This document shows positions 31,810-44,861 of a stretch of DNA of 64,000 nucleotides, one piece after another; within the stretch, counting starts at the first letter, position 1; every line of letters starts with the position of its first letter. The translations under genes and the position numbers were made by a program. Source of the stretch: Paracoccus sp. MA (lineage in GTDB: Bacteria; Pseudomonadota; Alphaproteobacteria; Rhodobacterales; Rhodobacteraceae); assembly GCF_020990385.1 (NCBI RefSeq), contig NZ_CP087597.1, positions 953,001 to 1,017,000 on the forward strand. Reading direction: 5' to 3'. The notes under the pieces were generated by a model. The model was not told the DNA's origin, ran no database searches, and worked only from the letters and a program-made list of their open reading frames with translations.

Positions 31810-33150
31810 ATGGAACCGATCCATATCATCGGCGCCGGCCTTGCCGGGTCCGAAGCCGCCTGGCAGATCGCCCGCGCCGGCGTGCCCGTGGTGCTGCACG
31901 AGATGCGGCCCCAGGTCGCGACCTTCGCCCACCGCACCGGCGATTGCGCCGAGATGGTCTGCTCGAACAGCTTCCGCTCGGACGACGACCGCATGAACGC
32001 CGTGGGCCAGCTGCATTGGGAAATGCGGGTCGCGGGCGGGCTCATCATGGCCATGGCCGAACGTCACCGCCTGCCCGCCGGCGGCGCGTTGGCCGTGGAC
32101 CGCGACGCCTTCTCGCAGGCCGTGACCCGGGCGTTGCGCGACGAGCCGCTGGTCAGCTTCGCGCCGGGCGAGATCTGCGAGCTGCCCTGCGAGGGGCGCT
32201 GGATCGTCGCCACCGGCCCGCTGACCTCCGAGGCGCTCGGCCAGTCGATCCGCAACCTGACCGGCGAGGGCTCGCTCGCCTTCTTCGACGCTATCGCCCC
32301 CATCGTCCATGCCGACAGCATCGACATGTCGATCTGCTGGCGGCAAAGCCGCTACGACAAGGGCGAGACCGAGGAAGAGCGCACCGCCTATATCAACTGC
32401 CCGATGACGCGCGCGGATTACGAGGGCTTCATCGACGCGCTGCTCGCCGCCGACAAGACCGAGTTCCACGAGGGGGAAACGGCCGGCTATTTCGACGGCT
32501 GCCTGCCGATCGAGATCATGGCCGAACGCGGCCGCGAGACCCTGCGCCACGGTCCGATGAAACCCGTGGGCCTGACCAACGCCCATAACCCGGCCGAAAA
32601 ACCCCATGCCGTGGTGCAGCTGCGCCGCGATAATGCGCTGGGGACGCTCTACAATATCGTCGGCTTCCAGACAAAGATGAAATACGGCGCGCAAGTGGAT
32701 GTTTTCCGCCGTATTCCCGGATTGCAGAATGCCAGCTTCGCGCGGCTGGGCGGCATCCACCGCAACAGTTTCCTGAATTCGCCGCGGCTGATCGACGACC
32801 GGTTGCGGCTGCGCGCGCGCCCGAACCTGCGCTTCGCCGGCCAGGTGACAGGGGTCGAGGGCTATGTCGAATCCGCCGCCATGGGTCTGCTCGCTGGCCG
32901 CATGGCCGCGGCCGAGGCGCTAGGGCGCGACCTGCCGCCGCCGCCAGCCACCACCTCGATGGGTGCGCTGGTCAATCACATCACCGGCGGCGCGGATGCC
33001 AGGACCTTCCAGCCGATGAACGTGAATTTCGGCCTCTACCCGCCGCTGGACGCGATGCGCGGCGGCCGCAAGGGGCGCAAGGACCGCTACCCGGCCTATA
33101 CCGACCGCGCGAAAGCCGATTTCCGGCAATGGCTTGCGGGGCAGAGTTGA
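31810..33150 (+). CDS. trmFO: Methylenetetrahydrofolate--tRNA-(uracil-5-)-methyltransferase
   Basis: FAD- and folate-dependent enzyme making ribothymidine at position 54 of tRNAs. The 446 residues start with the FAD dinucleotide motif [14 protein letters not shown]. The proposed catalytic cysteines are visible in [13 protein letters not shown] and [11 protein letters not shown], and the C-terminal region has [19 protein letters not shown] and length match the family. gluQRS begins within its last 22 bases, so the two tRNA-modification genes are coupled. Confidence 0.95.
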   Translation: MEPIHIIGAGLAGSEAAWQIARAGVPVVLHEMRPQVATFAHRTGDCAEMVCSNSFRSDDDRMNAVGQLHWEMRVAGGLIMAMAERHRLPAGGALAVDRDAFSQAVTRALRDEPLVSFAPGEICELPCEGRWIVATGPLTSEALGQSIRNLTGEGSLAFFDAIAPIVHADSIDMSICWRQSRYDKGETEEERTAYINCPMTRADYEGFIDALLAADKTEFHEGETAGYFDGCLPIEIMAERGRETLRHGPMKPVGLTNAHNPAEKPHAVVQLRRDNALGTLYNIVGFQTKMKYGAQVDVFRRIPGLQNASFARLGGIHRNSFLNSPRLIDDRLRLRARPNLRFAGQVTGVEGYVESAAMGLLAGRMAAAEALGRDLPPPPATTSMGALVNHITGGADARTFQPMNVNFGLYPPLDAMRGGRKGRKDRYPAYTDRAKADFRQWLAGQS

Positions 33151-33989
33151 ACTGGACGCGGTTCGCCCCCTCGCCGACCGGGCCGCTGCATCTGGGCCAT
33201 GCCTTCGCGGCCCTGACCGCCGCGCGCCTTGCCGATCCCGGCCAGTTCCTGCTGCGCATCGAGGATATCGACCAAAGTCGCTGCCGCCCGGAATACGAGG
33301 CGCTGATCGCCGAGGACCTGCACTGGCTGGGCCTCGACTGGCCGCAGCCGGTCATGCGCCAGTCCGAACGCCTGCCCGCCTATCAGGCGGCGCTGGACCG
33401 GCTGGCGGGGCTGGGCCTGACCTATCCCTGCCGCTGCCGCCGCGCCGATATCCGCGCCGCGCTCTCGGCCCCGCAAGAGGGCGCGGCCGTGATCGGCCCT
33501 GACGGCCCGGTCTATCCCGGCACCTGCCGCCACCGTTCTATGGCCGAGGCCGGGCCGGACGACGCCATCCGCCTGAACGCCGCCCAGGCGCTCGACCATC
33601 TCGGGCTTGACGAGATCGTCTTTCTCGACCAGAACATCGCCCCCGGGCTGCCGCATCGCCTCACCGCGCGGGACTTCGTCGCCGGGATCGGCGACGTGGT
33701 GCTGGCACGGCGCGGCATGGGCACCAGCTACCACCTGGCGGTGGTGGTGGACGATGCCGCCCAAGGCATCACCCTGGTGACGCGCGGGAAAGATCTTTTG
33801 GATTCAACATATATCCATATCATTCTTCAGAAATTGCTGGAGCTTCCGACGCCACGCTACCACCACCACCGGCTGATCCGGGACGAGCAGGGCAAGCGCC
33901 TCGCCAAGCGGGACGACGCCCGCGCGCTGAAGCTTTTCCGCGACGAAGGCACCAGCGCCGCGCAGATCCGCCGCCAGCTAGGCTTCTGA
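33129..33989 (+). CDS. gluQRS: Glutamyl-Q tRNA(Asp) synthetase
   Basis: Attaches glutamate to queuosine at position 34 of tRNA-Asp; a GluRS paralogue lacking the anticodon-binding domain. The 286 residues have the HIGH-type motif [15 protein letters not shown] at the start, a Cys cluster for zinc ([10 protein letters not shown], later CRH) and a degenerate KMSKS as [10 protein letters not shown]. It overlaps trmFO: the ATG at 33129 gives the longest form, while TTG at 33147, which overlaps the trmFO stop, is a possible alternative. Its 3' end overlaps the convergent hisI gene by 12 bases. Confidence 0.92.
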   Translation: MACGAELNWTRFAPSPTGPLHLGHAFAALTAARLADPGQFLLRIEDIDQSRCRPEYEALIAEDLHWLGLDWPQPVMRQSERLPAYQAALDRLAGLGLTYPCRCRRADIRAALSAPQEGAAVIGPDGPVYPGTCRHRSMAEAGPDDAIRLNAAQALDHLGLDEIVFLDQNIAPGLPHRLTARDFVAGIGDVVLARRGMGTSYHLAVVVDDAAQGITLVTRGKDLLDSTYIHIILQKLLELPTPRYHHHRLIRDEQGKRLAKRDDARALKLFRDEGTSAAQIRRQLGF

Positions 33990-34337
33990 CGGCGCCATGA
34001 TCTCGACCTCTTTCCCCTCGCGGATAGCGGTGTAGAAACAGCTGCGCCGGTTGGTGTGGCAGGCCGGCCCATGCTGGTCGACCAGCAGCAGCAGACAGTC
34101 GCGGTCGCAATCCAGCCGCAGCTCGACCAGCTTCTGCACATGGCCCGAGCTTTCGCCCTTGACCCAGAAGCCCTGGCGCGAGCGTGACCAATAAGTCACC
34201 CGCCCGCTCTCCAGCGTCTGTCGGACGGCTTCGGCATTCATCCAGGCCATCATCAGCACCTCGCCGCTGCGATGATCCTGCGCGATGGCGGGAATCAGCC
34301 CGTTCGCGTCATATTTCAGGCTGGCAGGGTCGAACAT
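33978..34337 (-). CDS. hisI: Phosphoribosyl-AMP cyclohydrolase
   Basis: Third step of histidine synthesis: opens the purine ring of phosphoribosyl-AMP. The 119 residues are the single-function HisI form (no HisE fusion). Family motifs are MMAWMNAEAVRQTLESGRV, YWSRSRQGFWVKGESSGH and the metal-binding LDCDRDCLLLLVDQHGPACH with RRSCFY. The ATG at 34337 follows AAAGGAAA; an ATG seven codons upstream is less likely. No other his gene is nearby. The last 12 bases overlap gluQRS tail to tail. Confidence 0.95.
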   Translation of the reverse strand: MFDPASLKYDANGLIPAIAQDHRSGEVLMMAWMNAEAVRQTLESGRVTYWSRSRQGFWVKGESSGHVQKLVELRLDCDRDCLLLLVDQHGPACHTNRRSCFYTAIREGKEVEIMAPSEA

Positions 34338-34397
34338 CGGCTTTCCTTTCGGCTGCACCGCACCTATCTAGACCCGACGGCAGCAAGGGAAAAGACC

Positions 34398-34832
34398 ATG
34401 TCCGACAGCGACCTGATGCAGCTCTATTCGCGGCGCATCCTGGCGCTGGCCTCGGACATCCCGCATCTGGGCAAGCTCGACCATGCCACGGGCAGCGCGC
34501 ATCGCCGCTCGCCGCAATGCGGCTCCTCGGTCACGGCGCATGTGGCGCTGCGGGACGGCCGCATCGCCGATTTCGCGCAGGAGGTGCGGGCCTGCGCCCT
34601 GGGCCAGGCTTCTGCCGGGGTTCTGGGCCGCACTGCGCTCGGCCGCACCCGCGACGAGATCGCCCGCGCCCGCGACGCATTGCAGGCCATGCTGAAATCC
34701 GACGGCCCCGCCCCTGCGCCGCCCTTCGAGGAACTGGAAGCCCTGCTGCCCGCCCGCGACTTCCCGAACCGCCACGCCTCGATCCTGCTGGCCTGGGAGG
34801 CGCTGCTCGGCGCCATCGACGCCTCGGCCTGA
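34398..34832 (+). CDS. IscU/NifU-like Fe-S scaffold protein lacking one ligand Cys
   Basis: A 144-residue protein of the NifU N-terminal/IscU fold. It keeps two of the expected metal or cluster ligands (Cys in RRSPQCGSSV and Cys in EVRACALGQAS). In the third block, where IscU has His-Cys-Ser-Ile-Leu, this protein reads NRHASILLAWEAL, so the His is kept but the Cys is Ala. Iron-sulfur assembly function is therefore uncertain. AAGGGA precedes the ATG at 34398. Divergent from hisI. A downstream pair of dispersed repeats follows. Confidence 0.75.
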   Translation: MSDSDLMQLYSRRILALASDIPHLGKLDHATGSAHRRSPQCGSSVTAHVALRDGRIADFAQEVRACALGQASAGVLGRTALGRTRDEIARARDALQAMLKSDGPAPAPPFEELEALLPARDFPNRHASILLAWEALLGAIDASA

Positions 34833-34845
34833 CCGGCTTCTTCGT

Positions 34846-34870
34846 TCCCCCAAATACCCCCGCCGGAGGC
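34846..34870 (+). repeat. Dispersed repeat copy 1
   Basis: CCCCCAAATACCCCCGCCGGAGGC-type word, 14 bases after the scaffold-protein gene. It shares the CAAATAC(y)CCCGCCGGAGGCG core with the copy 40 bases downstream. Confidence 0.65.
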
Positions 34871-34884
34871 GCGCCCCGCCCGCC

Positions 34885-34916
34885 TTCACCGTTTTCCAAA
34901 TACTCCCGCCGGAGGC
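34885..34916 (+). repeat. Dispersed repeat copy 2
   Basis: Begins TTCACCGTTTTCCAAATAC and ends CGCCGGAGGCG. The first half is almost identical to the right arm of the inverted repeat at 6649-6725; the second half repeats copy 1. Confidence 0.65.
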
Positions 34917-34917
34917 G

Positions 34918-34948
34918 AAAAAGAAAAGCCGGCCCGCAAGGGACCGGC
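34918..34948 (-). terminator. Intrinsic terminator for the 31-residue membrane gene
   Basis: On the minus strand GCCGGTCCC pairs with GGGCCGGC around TTGC (34948-34928, one bulge) and is followed by TTTTCTTTTT. It lies about 75 bases past the mini-gene stop codon and is correctly oriented for it. Confidence 0.62.
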
Positions 34949-35023
34949 AGTTGCGCGCATGATCGTCCGGGGGAAGGTTCCGGCCCCAGGCGAAGGGCCG
35001 TCGATTGCGCGGGGCAGTGAGGA

Positions 35024-35119
35024 TCAGGCCGCCAGGATCGAGGGCAGCGAAAACAGGATGATCGCGGTCACCGAAATCGCGACGGTGCCGAGCAGGTCAG
35101 AGAGGGATTCGCGGGTCAT
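35024..35119 (-). CDS. 31-residue single-pass membrane protein, candidate SOS-induced
   Basis: A short reading frame encodes 31 residues: a polar start (MTRESLSDLLG), one hydrophobic helix (about residues 12-25, TVAISVTAIILFSL), then PSILAA. An excellent ribosome binding site (GGAGAG, seven bases upstream) precedes the ATG. Upstream is an array of GTTC direct repeats resembling the alphaproteobacterial LexA box, and downstream is an intrinsic terminator, so the unit looks like a complete small gene. Size, topology and control recall SidA of Caulobacter, an SOS-induced inner-membrane division inhibitor of about 29 residues. I see no sequence identity to claim homology. It could also be a leader peptide or stress micro-protein. 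Confidence 0.6.
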   Translation of the reverse strand: MTRESLSDLLGTVAISVTAIILFSLPSILAA

Positions 35120-35163
35120 GAGGTCTCTCCACAGTTCGTTTATGGTTTGTTCTCATGAGTTGC

Positions 35164-35201
35164 GAACAAAGTAAAGAACTTTTTAAGAACCTCCTGCGAA
35201 C
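35164..35201 (-). promoter_or_regulatory. Tandem LexA-type SOS boxes (GTTC-N7-GTTC array)
   Basis: Read on the minus strand, GTTC occurs at 35201-35198, 35190-35187, 35179-35176 and 35167-35164. The first three are exactly 11 bases apart, giving two overlapping GTTC-N7-GTTC sites, the consensus bound by LexA in Rhodobacter-type alphaproteobacteria; the fourth is 12 bases on. The array lies between the recG stop (35204) and the mini-gene start (35119). Confidence 0.62.
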
Positions 35202-35203
35202 AT

Positions 35204-40392
<5,189 letters not shown>

Positions 40393-40442
40393 GTCTTTTC
40401 CCCTTGCTAACCAGACGACTGGTAAAATTTCTCCGCAAAAGG

Positions 40443-40457
40443 TTAATATCACGTTAC
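40443..40457. promoter_or_regulatory. Candidate CtrA-binding site upstream of ctrA
   Basis: TTAA-N7-TTAC, one base from the CtrA consensus TTAA-N7-TTAA, 50 bases before the ctrA start within an AT-rich gap. Autoregulation is the expected role. Confidence 0.45.
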
Positions 40458-40484
40458 CGGATAAATCATCAAATATGTCTCAAC

Positions 40485-40760
40485 TTACGGTTGCCGAAAT
40501 CTCTGCAACTGCGTGATTTTCAGCGCATTGCGTCCGTGACGGCGAAAGGCGCTGGCCCAGGCGTCGAACTCCTCCTCGGTCAGGCCGTAGCGGCGAATCG
40601 CCTCCTCCCGCGCCAGCAGCCCATATTGCACGGCATCCACGACCGCCGCCTTGCGGCTGGCCACCCAGCGGGTCTGCGGATCGGGCAGGTCGGCCAGGGA
40701 CAGAATGCTGCCATCGGGCAGGATCGCGGTGCGCGGGCCGGGGGTTTTCTTCAGAAACAT
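40485..40760 (-). CDS. sciP: SciP-like CtrA inhibitor (DUF1153)
   Basis: A 91-residue helix-turn-helix protein of the DUF1153 family. In Caulobacter the member SciP binds CtrA at promoters and blocks its activation of transcription. The core matches: ILPDGSILSLADLPDPQTRW, RKAAVVDAVQYGLLAREEA, RYGLTEEEFDAWASAFRRHG and a C-terminal LKITQLQRFR. AAGGAC lies upstream of the ATG at 40760; a longer frame from 40823 has no family character. Its place directly upstream of ctrA supports a joint regulatory unit. Confidence 0.88.
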   Translation of the reverse strand: MFLKKTPGPRTAILPDGSILSLADLPDPQTRWVASRKAAVVDAVQYGLLAREEAIRRYGLTEEEFDAWASAFRRHGRNALKITQLQRFRQP

Positions 40761-40803
40761 CGGCAAGTCCTTGTCTTCCTTGCCCCGTTCTGCCGCAAAC
40801 TTC

Positions 40804-40818
40804 TTAAGTCGAGGTGAA
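40804..40818. promoter_or_regulatory. Weak candidate CtrA site upstream of sciP
   Basis: TTAA-N7-TGAA, one mismatch to the CtrA consensus, in the divergent gap between sciP and mnmA, 44 bases from the sciP start. Confidence 0.25.
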
Positions 40819-40847
40819 GTCACGCCGGGTTTTTCCGCTCCCCGCCC

Positions 40848-40875
40848 TTGAGAATTGCCGGATTTTTCCTATAAA
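40848..40875 (+). promoter_or_regulatory. Candidate mnmA promoter
   Basis: TTGAGA (40848-40853), a 16-base spacer and TATAAA (40870-40875). Its position inside the longer open frame supports the mnmA start at 40928. Confidence 0.5.
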
Positions 40876-40927
40876 TGTTGGGAACTGCGGGGCCCGGACG
40901 ACATGCGCCCCCGCGAAAGGACGATCC

Positions 40928-42097
40928 ATGACAGCGCCAGCTTCCTCTCTGCGCCCGGCCGCACCCGATTCGACCGTGAACTCGCTGGGCTTTGCCAAGC
41001 CCCCGGCGCAGACGCGCGTGGTCGTCGCCATGTCCGGCGGCGTCGACAGCTCGGTGGTGGCGGCGATGCTGGCGGCGCAGGGCTATGACGTGATCGGCGT
41101 GACGCTGCAGCTTTACGACCACGGTGCGGCGCTGGCGAAAAAGGGCGCCTGCTGCGCCGGGCAGGACATCCACGACGCCCGCCGGGTGGCCGAGCGCATC
41201 GGCTTTCCGCATTACGTGCTGGATTACGAGAACAAGTTCCGGGAATCGGTGATCGAGGAATTCGCCGACGCCTATCTGGCCGGCGCCACCCCGGTGCCCT
41301 GCATCCGCTGCAACGAGCGGGTCAAGTTCCGCGATCTCTTGCAGACCGCGCGCGAACTCGATGCCGATTGCATGGCGACGGGGCATTACATCCGCCGCTT
41401 CGACGGCGCGAAGGGCGCCGAATTGCACATGGCCGCCGATCCCGCCCGCGACCAGAGCTATTTCCTGTTCTCGACCACCCAGGAGCAGCTGGATTTCCTG
41501 CGTTTCCCGCTGGGCGGCCTGGCCAGCAAGGCCGAGACCCGGGCGCTGGCGGCGCAATACGGGCTGTCGGTCGCCGACAAGCCCGACAGCCAGGACATCT
41601 GCTTCGTGCCGGACGGCAATTACGCCAGCGTGATCGAGAAGCTGCGCCCCGGCTCGGCCGATCCGGGCGAGATCGTGGACATGGACGGCAATGTGCTGGG
41701 CACGCATCGCGGCGTGATCCATTACACCATCGGCCAGCGCCGCGGCCTGGGCATCGGCGGCCTCGGCGATCCGCTCTATGTCGTGCGGCTGGAGCCCGAG
41801 ACGCGGCGGGTCGTCGTCGGCCCCAAGCAGGCGCTGGCGACGAAGATCGTGCCGGTAACCGAGGTGAACTGGCTGGGCGACGCGCCCTTCGAGGGCGAGA
41901 TCGCCATCACCGCCCGCATCCGCTCGACCCGGCCGCCGCGGCCGGCAATCCTGCGCGTGACCGGCGAGCGGCGCGCCGAGGTCGAACTGCTGGCCCCGGA
42001 AGAAGGCGTCAGCCCCGGCCAGGCCTGCGTGTTCTATGCCACCGAGGGCAGCCGCGTGCTGGGCGGCGGCTGGATCTCGCACCGGCGCGGCGGCTGA
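40928..42097 (+). CDS. mnmA: tRNA-uridine 2-sulfurtransferase MnmA
   Basis: Makes 2-thiouridine at wobble position 34 of tRNA for Glu, Gln and Lys. The 389 residues have the PP-loop [18 protein letters not shown], the nucleophile Cys region [14 protein letters not shown], the persulfide Cys in [13 protein letters not shown], and [15 protein letters not shown] in the C-terminal domain. About 25 extra N-terminal residues precede the PP-loop domain. GAAAGGA is upstream of the ATG at 40928. The sufE-like gene that follows, on the opposite strand, also serves sulfur transfer. Confidence 0.95.
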   Translation: MTAPASSLRPAAPDSTVNSLGFAKPPAQTRVVVAMSGGVDSSVVAAMLAAQGYDVIGVTLQLYDHGAALAKKGACCAGQDIHDARRVAERIGFPHYVLDYENKFRESVIEEFADAYLAGATPVPCIRCNERVKFRDLLQTARELDADCMATGHYIRRFDGAKGAELHMAADPARDQSYFLFSTTQEQLDFLRFPLGGLASKAETRALAAQYGLSVADKPDSQDICFVPDGNYASVIEKLRPGSADPGEIVDMDGNVLGTHRGVIHYTIGQRRGLGIGGLGDPLYVVRLEPETRRVVVGPKQALATKIVPVTEVNWLGDAPFEGEIAITARIRSTRPPRPAILRVTGERRAEVELLAPEEGVSPGQACVFYATEGSRVLGGGWISHRRGG

Positions 42098-42106
42098 CAG
42101 TCGGGT

Positions 42107-42514
42107 TCAGGCCGCTGCGGCCAGCAGCCGGATGCGCTCGACCATGGCGCGCAACCCGTTGGACCGCTGCGCCGAAAGATGTTCCTCCAGCCCCAGCCGG
42201 CCAAGCTCGGCGCTGGCGTCGATCGCCGGCACCTCGCGCACCGGCACGCCGGAATAAAGCGCGTGCAGGATGGCGATCAGCCCGCGCACGATCAGCGCAT
42301 CGCTGTCGCCCTGGAAATCGAAATGGCCGCCCTCGATCCGGGGCATGATCCAGACCTGGCTGGCGCAGCCCTCGACCTTGGTGGCGGGCACCTGCAGCGA
42401 GGGGTCCATGGGCGGCATCGCCTTGCCCAGCTCGATGACATGGCGATAGCGCTCTTCCCAGTCCTCGAGAAAATCGAAGGTCTCGGCGATCTCTTCAAAG
42501 GCGGGCGTGGCCAT
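42107..42514 (-). CDS. sufE: SufE-like sulfur acceptor protein
   Basis: Accepts persulfide sulfur from the cysteine desulfurase SufS and passes it to Fe-S assembly. The 135 residues match SufE length; the acceptor Cys is in TKVEGCASQVWIM, with the helical DFLEDWEERYRHVIELGK before it and RGLIAILHALYSG after. The ATG at 42514 follows AGAGGAT. It is convergent with mnmA, nine bases apart, and no suf operon is in view. Confidence 0.92.
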   Translation of the reverse strand: MATPAFEEIAETFDFLEDWEERYRHVIELGKAMPPMDPSLQVPATKVEGCASQVWIMPRIEGGHFDFQGDSDALIVRGLIAILHALYSGVPVREVPAIDASAELGRLGLEEHLSAQRSNGLRAMVERIRLLAAAA

Positions 42515-42641
42515 CGGGGCATCCTCTCGCGTCGGGCGATCTTGCATAGCGCGATGGGTCGGCGAGGTCAAAGAGGCTTTCGCCCCCGCGCATCTTGGCC
42601 TATCACTGCCGCAAAGAAGCGGGAAAACGGGGGCAGGCTTC

Positions 42642-43148
42642 ATGCGGTCAGGAACCTTGGGCATTCTTGCCTGTGCGGCGCTGGTGCTGGCGGGCTGCGG
42701 CCGCATGGGAGACAGCAGCTGGAACCCGATGCGCTGGTTCGGCAGCGCGCCGCAGACGCAGACGCTGGAGCCCGAGGGCGGCTATCCGACCACGGTGAAT
42801 GACGGCCGCGTGCCGCTGGCCCATGTCACCGGAGCGAGGTGGGAACCGCTCTACGAGGGGCGGATGCTGGTCGTGACCGGGCTGGCCGCCAGCAAGGCCT
42901 GGTGGGACCTGGCGCTGGTGACCGAGGTTCCCATGCCCAAGGGACGCATCCGCCCGGACGAGAACGGCGTGCTGCGCCTGCGTCTGGTCGGCAAGCCGCC
43001 GCAACCCGACACCTTCGCCGCGGCCAACCCGGCCAATCCGCTTGCCGATGCGGCAACGGTGGCGCTGGTCATCCCGAATGCCGTCCTGCCGGATCTGCGC
43101 GAGGTGGTGATCTCGGGCGCGAGCAATTCCGTAAGCCTGCGGCGCTGA
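42642..43148 (+). CDS. Putative lipoprotein, function unknown
   Basis: The 168 residues begin with a lipoprotein signal peptide (GILACAALVLAGC; Cys 19 lipidated). The mature part has a Trp-rich entry (SSWNPMRWFG), then a compact domain with RWEPLYEGRMLVVTGLAASKAWWD and ALVIPNAVLPDLREVVISGA. It is likely anchored in the outer membrane or periplasmic side. The upstream in-frame start at 42507 is rejected because it would bury the signal. I believe related lipoproteins occur in other Rhodobacterales, without known function. Divergent from sufE. Confidence 0.78.
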   Translation: MRSGTLGILACAALVLAGCGRMGDSSWNPMRWFGSAPQTQTLEPEGGYPTTVNDGRVPLAHVTGARWEPLYEGRMLVVTGLAASKAWWDLALVTEVPMPKGRIRPDENGVLRLRLVGKPPQPDTFAAANPANPLADAATVALVIPNAVLPDLREVVISGASNSVSLRR

Positions 43149-43914
43149 GGGTCACAGGCGGAGCGGGCTGCGGAGCCGGAAACACCGGCAGCCGCGGGTT
43201 TTGCGGCACGGTCGCGACATGGTATTTATGAAACAGAGAAAGCCCGGGTAGGGCACAACTGCGCCGCAGCTTGGGACGGCGGGCTTCCGGCAGGGCCGAG
43301 CCGGTCTGATCGAAGCCTTGACGGACCGTCCGGGTCAGGCCAGATGGCGGGCCCGATTTCGGGTGCGGCGAGGGACAAGGCGGATGCCGGCCGGCCCTGC
43401 CGGTCTTGATGCCTGGCCTCCCCCGGGACAGCGGGCGGCCCGGGCCGCATATTCCCGGGCTGGGGTGAAACGGCCGGACGCCCCTGGGTGATGCAGGATT
43501 GGTCGTTTCGCGCTGCTGCGGCGGAGGCCGGCACGCGCAGTTGCTCGGGGCAATGGCGCCGGCAGGGGGGCACCGCAGAGGAGGGCTATAGCGATTGCGG
43601 AACAGCCTCCTCCGGCCGGCGCGCTTCGGGGCCTTGCGGGCTGTTTTGAGACGCGCTGCTGCGACGGAAGGGTGGAAGAAAGCTCCGCTGGTGATGCCGC
43701 GCGCTCTTCGGGCCAAAAGGCGAGAAGATGTTTGCCGAGCTTTGAGCCCGCCCCGGACAAGGGGATGCCCCTTGGAGAGCGGCCAGTCCGGGCCGGAAAG
43801 CCCGTGCGAACAGCCGCACGCGCCCCGGCCCTGCTCGCAAGGCCGGGGCCTAATTGCCCGACCCGGCCTTCGCGGCGCGGGCAGGCTTCTGCGCGCGCCA
43901 CGCGGGCTTGGCGG
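43149..43914. other. 766-base stretch without a convincing gene
   Basis: All long open frames here are Arg/Pro-rich, lack ribosome binding sites and look like high-GC shadows. Inside are a promoter-like TTGCGG-N16-TATTTA (43201-43228) and, 12 bases on, an inverted repeat AAGCCCG/CGGGCTT (43240-43246 and 43280-43286). This would fit a small RNA, but I recognise no known RNA family. Confidence 0.5.
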
Positions 43915-44460
43915 TCAGGACATCTTGCGCAGATAGGTCCAGGTCGGTACCCGCGCATCGCGTGCCACCGACCAGCTTTCGGCATCGCCGAGATATTCGA
44001 AGCCGCAATTGGTGAGCACCCGGGCCGAGCCGGGATTGTCCTGGAACGCCTCGGCGAACAGGGTGCGCGAGCGGTGCGGGTTCGCCTCGACCAGGGCCGA
44101 GACCGCCTCGGTCGCGAAGCCGGTATTCCAGAACCCCGCGCCGATCCAGAAGCCCAATTCGGACTGTTCCTTGTCGATCCGGGTCAGCGAGACCACGCCC
44201 AGCAGCTCGGCCAGCTTGTTGGCCGAACCGTCGATGGCCCAGACATCCTCGTCCCGGTCGGCCGACATGGCGCGGCGGACATAGGCTTCGGCCGCGCCGG
44301 GCGGCAAGGGGTGCGGGATCGAACGGGTTCCCTCGGCCACGCGTCGATCGGCAGTGTAATGCGCGATGAGCCCCGCATCCGACGCCCGAAGCGGGCGCAG
44401 GACGAAACGCTCGGTCACGATCTCGATCTGCCGCGCATCCGAGGCAATCAATTCGTTCAT
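43915..44460 (-). CDS. GNAT family N-acetyltransferase (RimJ/RimL type)
   Basis: The 181 residues form a GNAT fold of the RimJ/RimL group: TERFVLRPLRASDAGLI at the start, LLGVVSLTRID, ELGFWIGAGFWNTGFATEAV with the acetyl-CoA region, and NPGSARVLTNCGFEYLG near the end. Substrate unknown; RimJ/RimL relatives acetylate ribosomal protein N-termini or small amines. The ATG at 44460 is preceded by GGGGGAG, which rules out the TTG start six codons upstream. Downstream of rpmA but separated by a terminator. Confidence 0.83.
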   Translation of the reverse strand: MNELIASDARQIEIVTERFVLRPLRASDAGLIAHYTADRRVAEGTRSIPHPLPPGAAEAYVRRAMSADRDEDVWAIDGSANKLAELLGVVSLTRIDKEQSELGFWIGAGFWNTGFATEAVSALVEANPHRSRTLFAEAFQDNPGSARVLTNCGFEYLGDAESWSVARDARVPTWTYLRKMS

Positions 44461-44516
44461 GTCTCTATTCTCCCCCAATTACTCGCAATGATATGGGTGC
44501 GGATTCCGAAAACGCG

Positions 44517-44544
44517 AAGGGGACCGGCTGCGGCCGATCCCCTT
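44517..44544 (-). terminator. Intrinsic terminator after rpmA
   Basis: AAGGGGA (from 44517) pairs with TCCCCTT ending 44544, with further GC pairing inside. On the minus strand it is followed by CGCGTTTTC, 25 bases past the rpmA stop. Confidence 0.5.
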
Positions 44545-44569
44545 TTAGCACCCGAGTGTTAAAATCGGC

Positions 44570-44842
44570 TTACTCGGCGGCCTCGACATTGGCGGGAAGC
44601 ACGGAAATGAAGGTGCGGCCCTTGAGGCCCTTCTTGAAAGTCACCTGGCCGTCCGTCAGCGCGAACAGCGTATGGTCGCGGCCCATGCCGACGTTCTGGC
44701 CCGGCCACCAGGTGGTGCCGCGCTGACGCACGATGATGTTGCCGGCGACGGCCTGCTGGCCGCCATAGAGTTTCACGCCGAGACGACGACCGGCCGAATC
44801 GCGGCCGTTGCGGGACGAACCGCCTGCTTTCTTATGTGCCAT
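44570..44842 (-). CDS. rpmA: 50S ribosomal protein L27
   Basis: Large-subunit protein whose N-terminal tail reaches the peptidyl-transferase centre. The 90 residues are standard: [20 protein letters not shown], then [22 protein letters not shown]. There is no cleavable N-terminal extension. It follows rplU by 19 bases in the usual rplU-rpmA pair. Confidence 0.97.
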   Translation of the reverse strand: MAHKKAGGSSRNGRDSAGRRLGVKLYGGQQAVAGNIIVRQRGTTWWPGQNVGMGRDHTLFALTDGQVTFKKGLKGRTFISVLPANVEAAE

Positions 44843-44861
44843 GGCTCAGTCTCCTTCTGCC

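Noticed and set aside
43335..43985. 216-codon minus-strand frame in the 43.1-43.9 kb gap
   Set aside because: Arg/Pro/Ala-rich, no ribosome binding site, overlaps the real GNAT gene end; not a credible protein.
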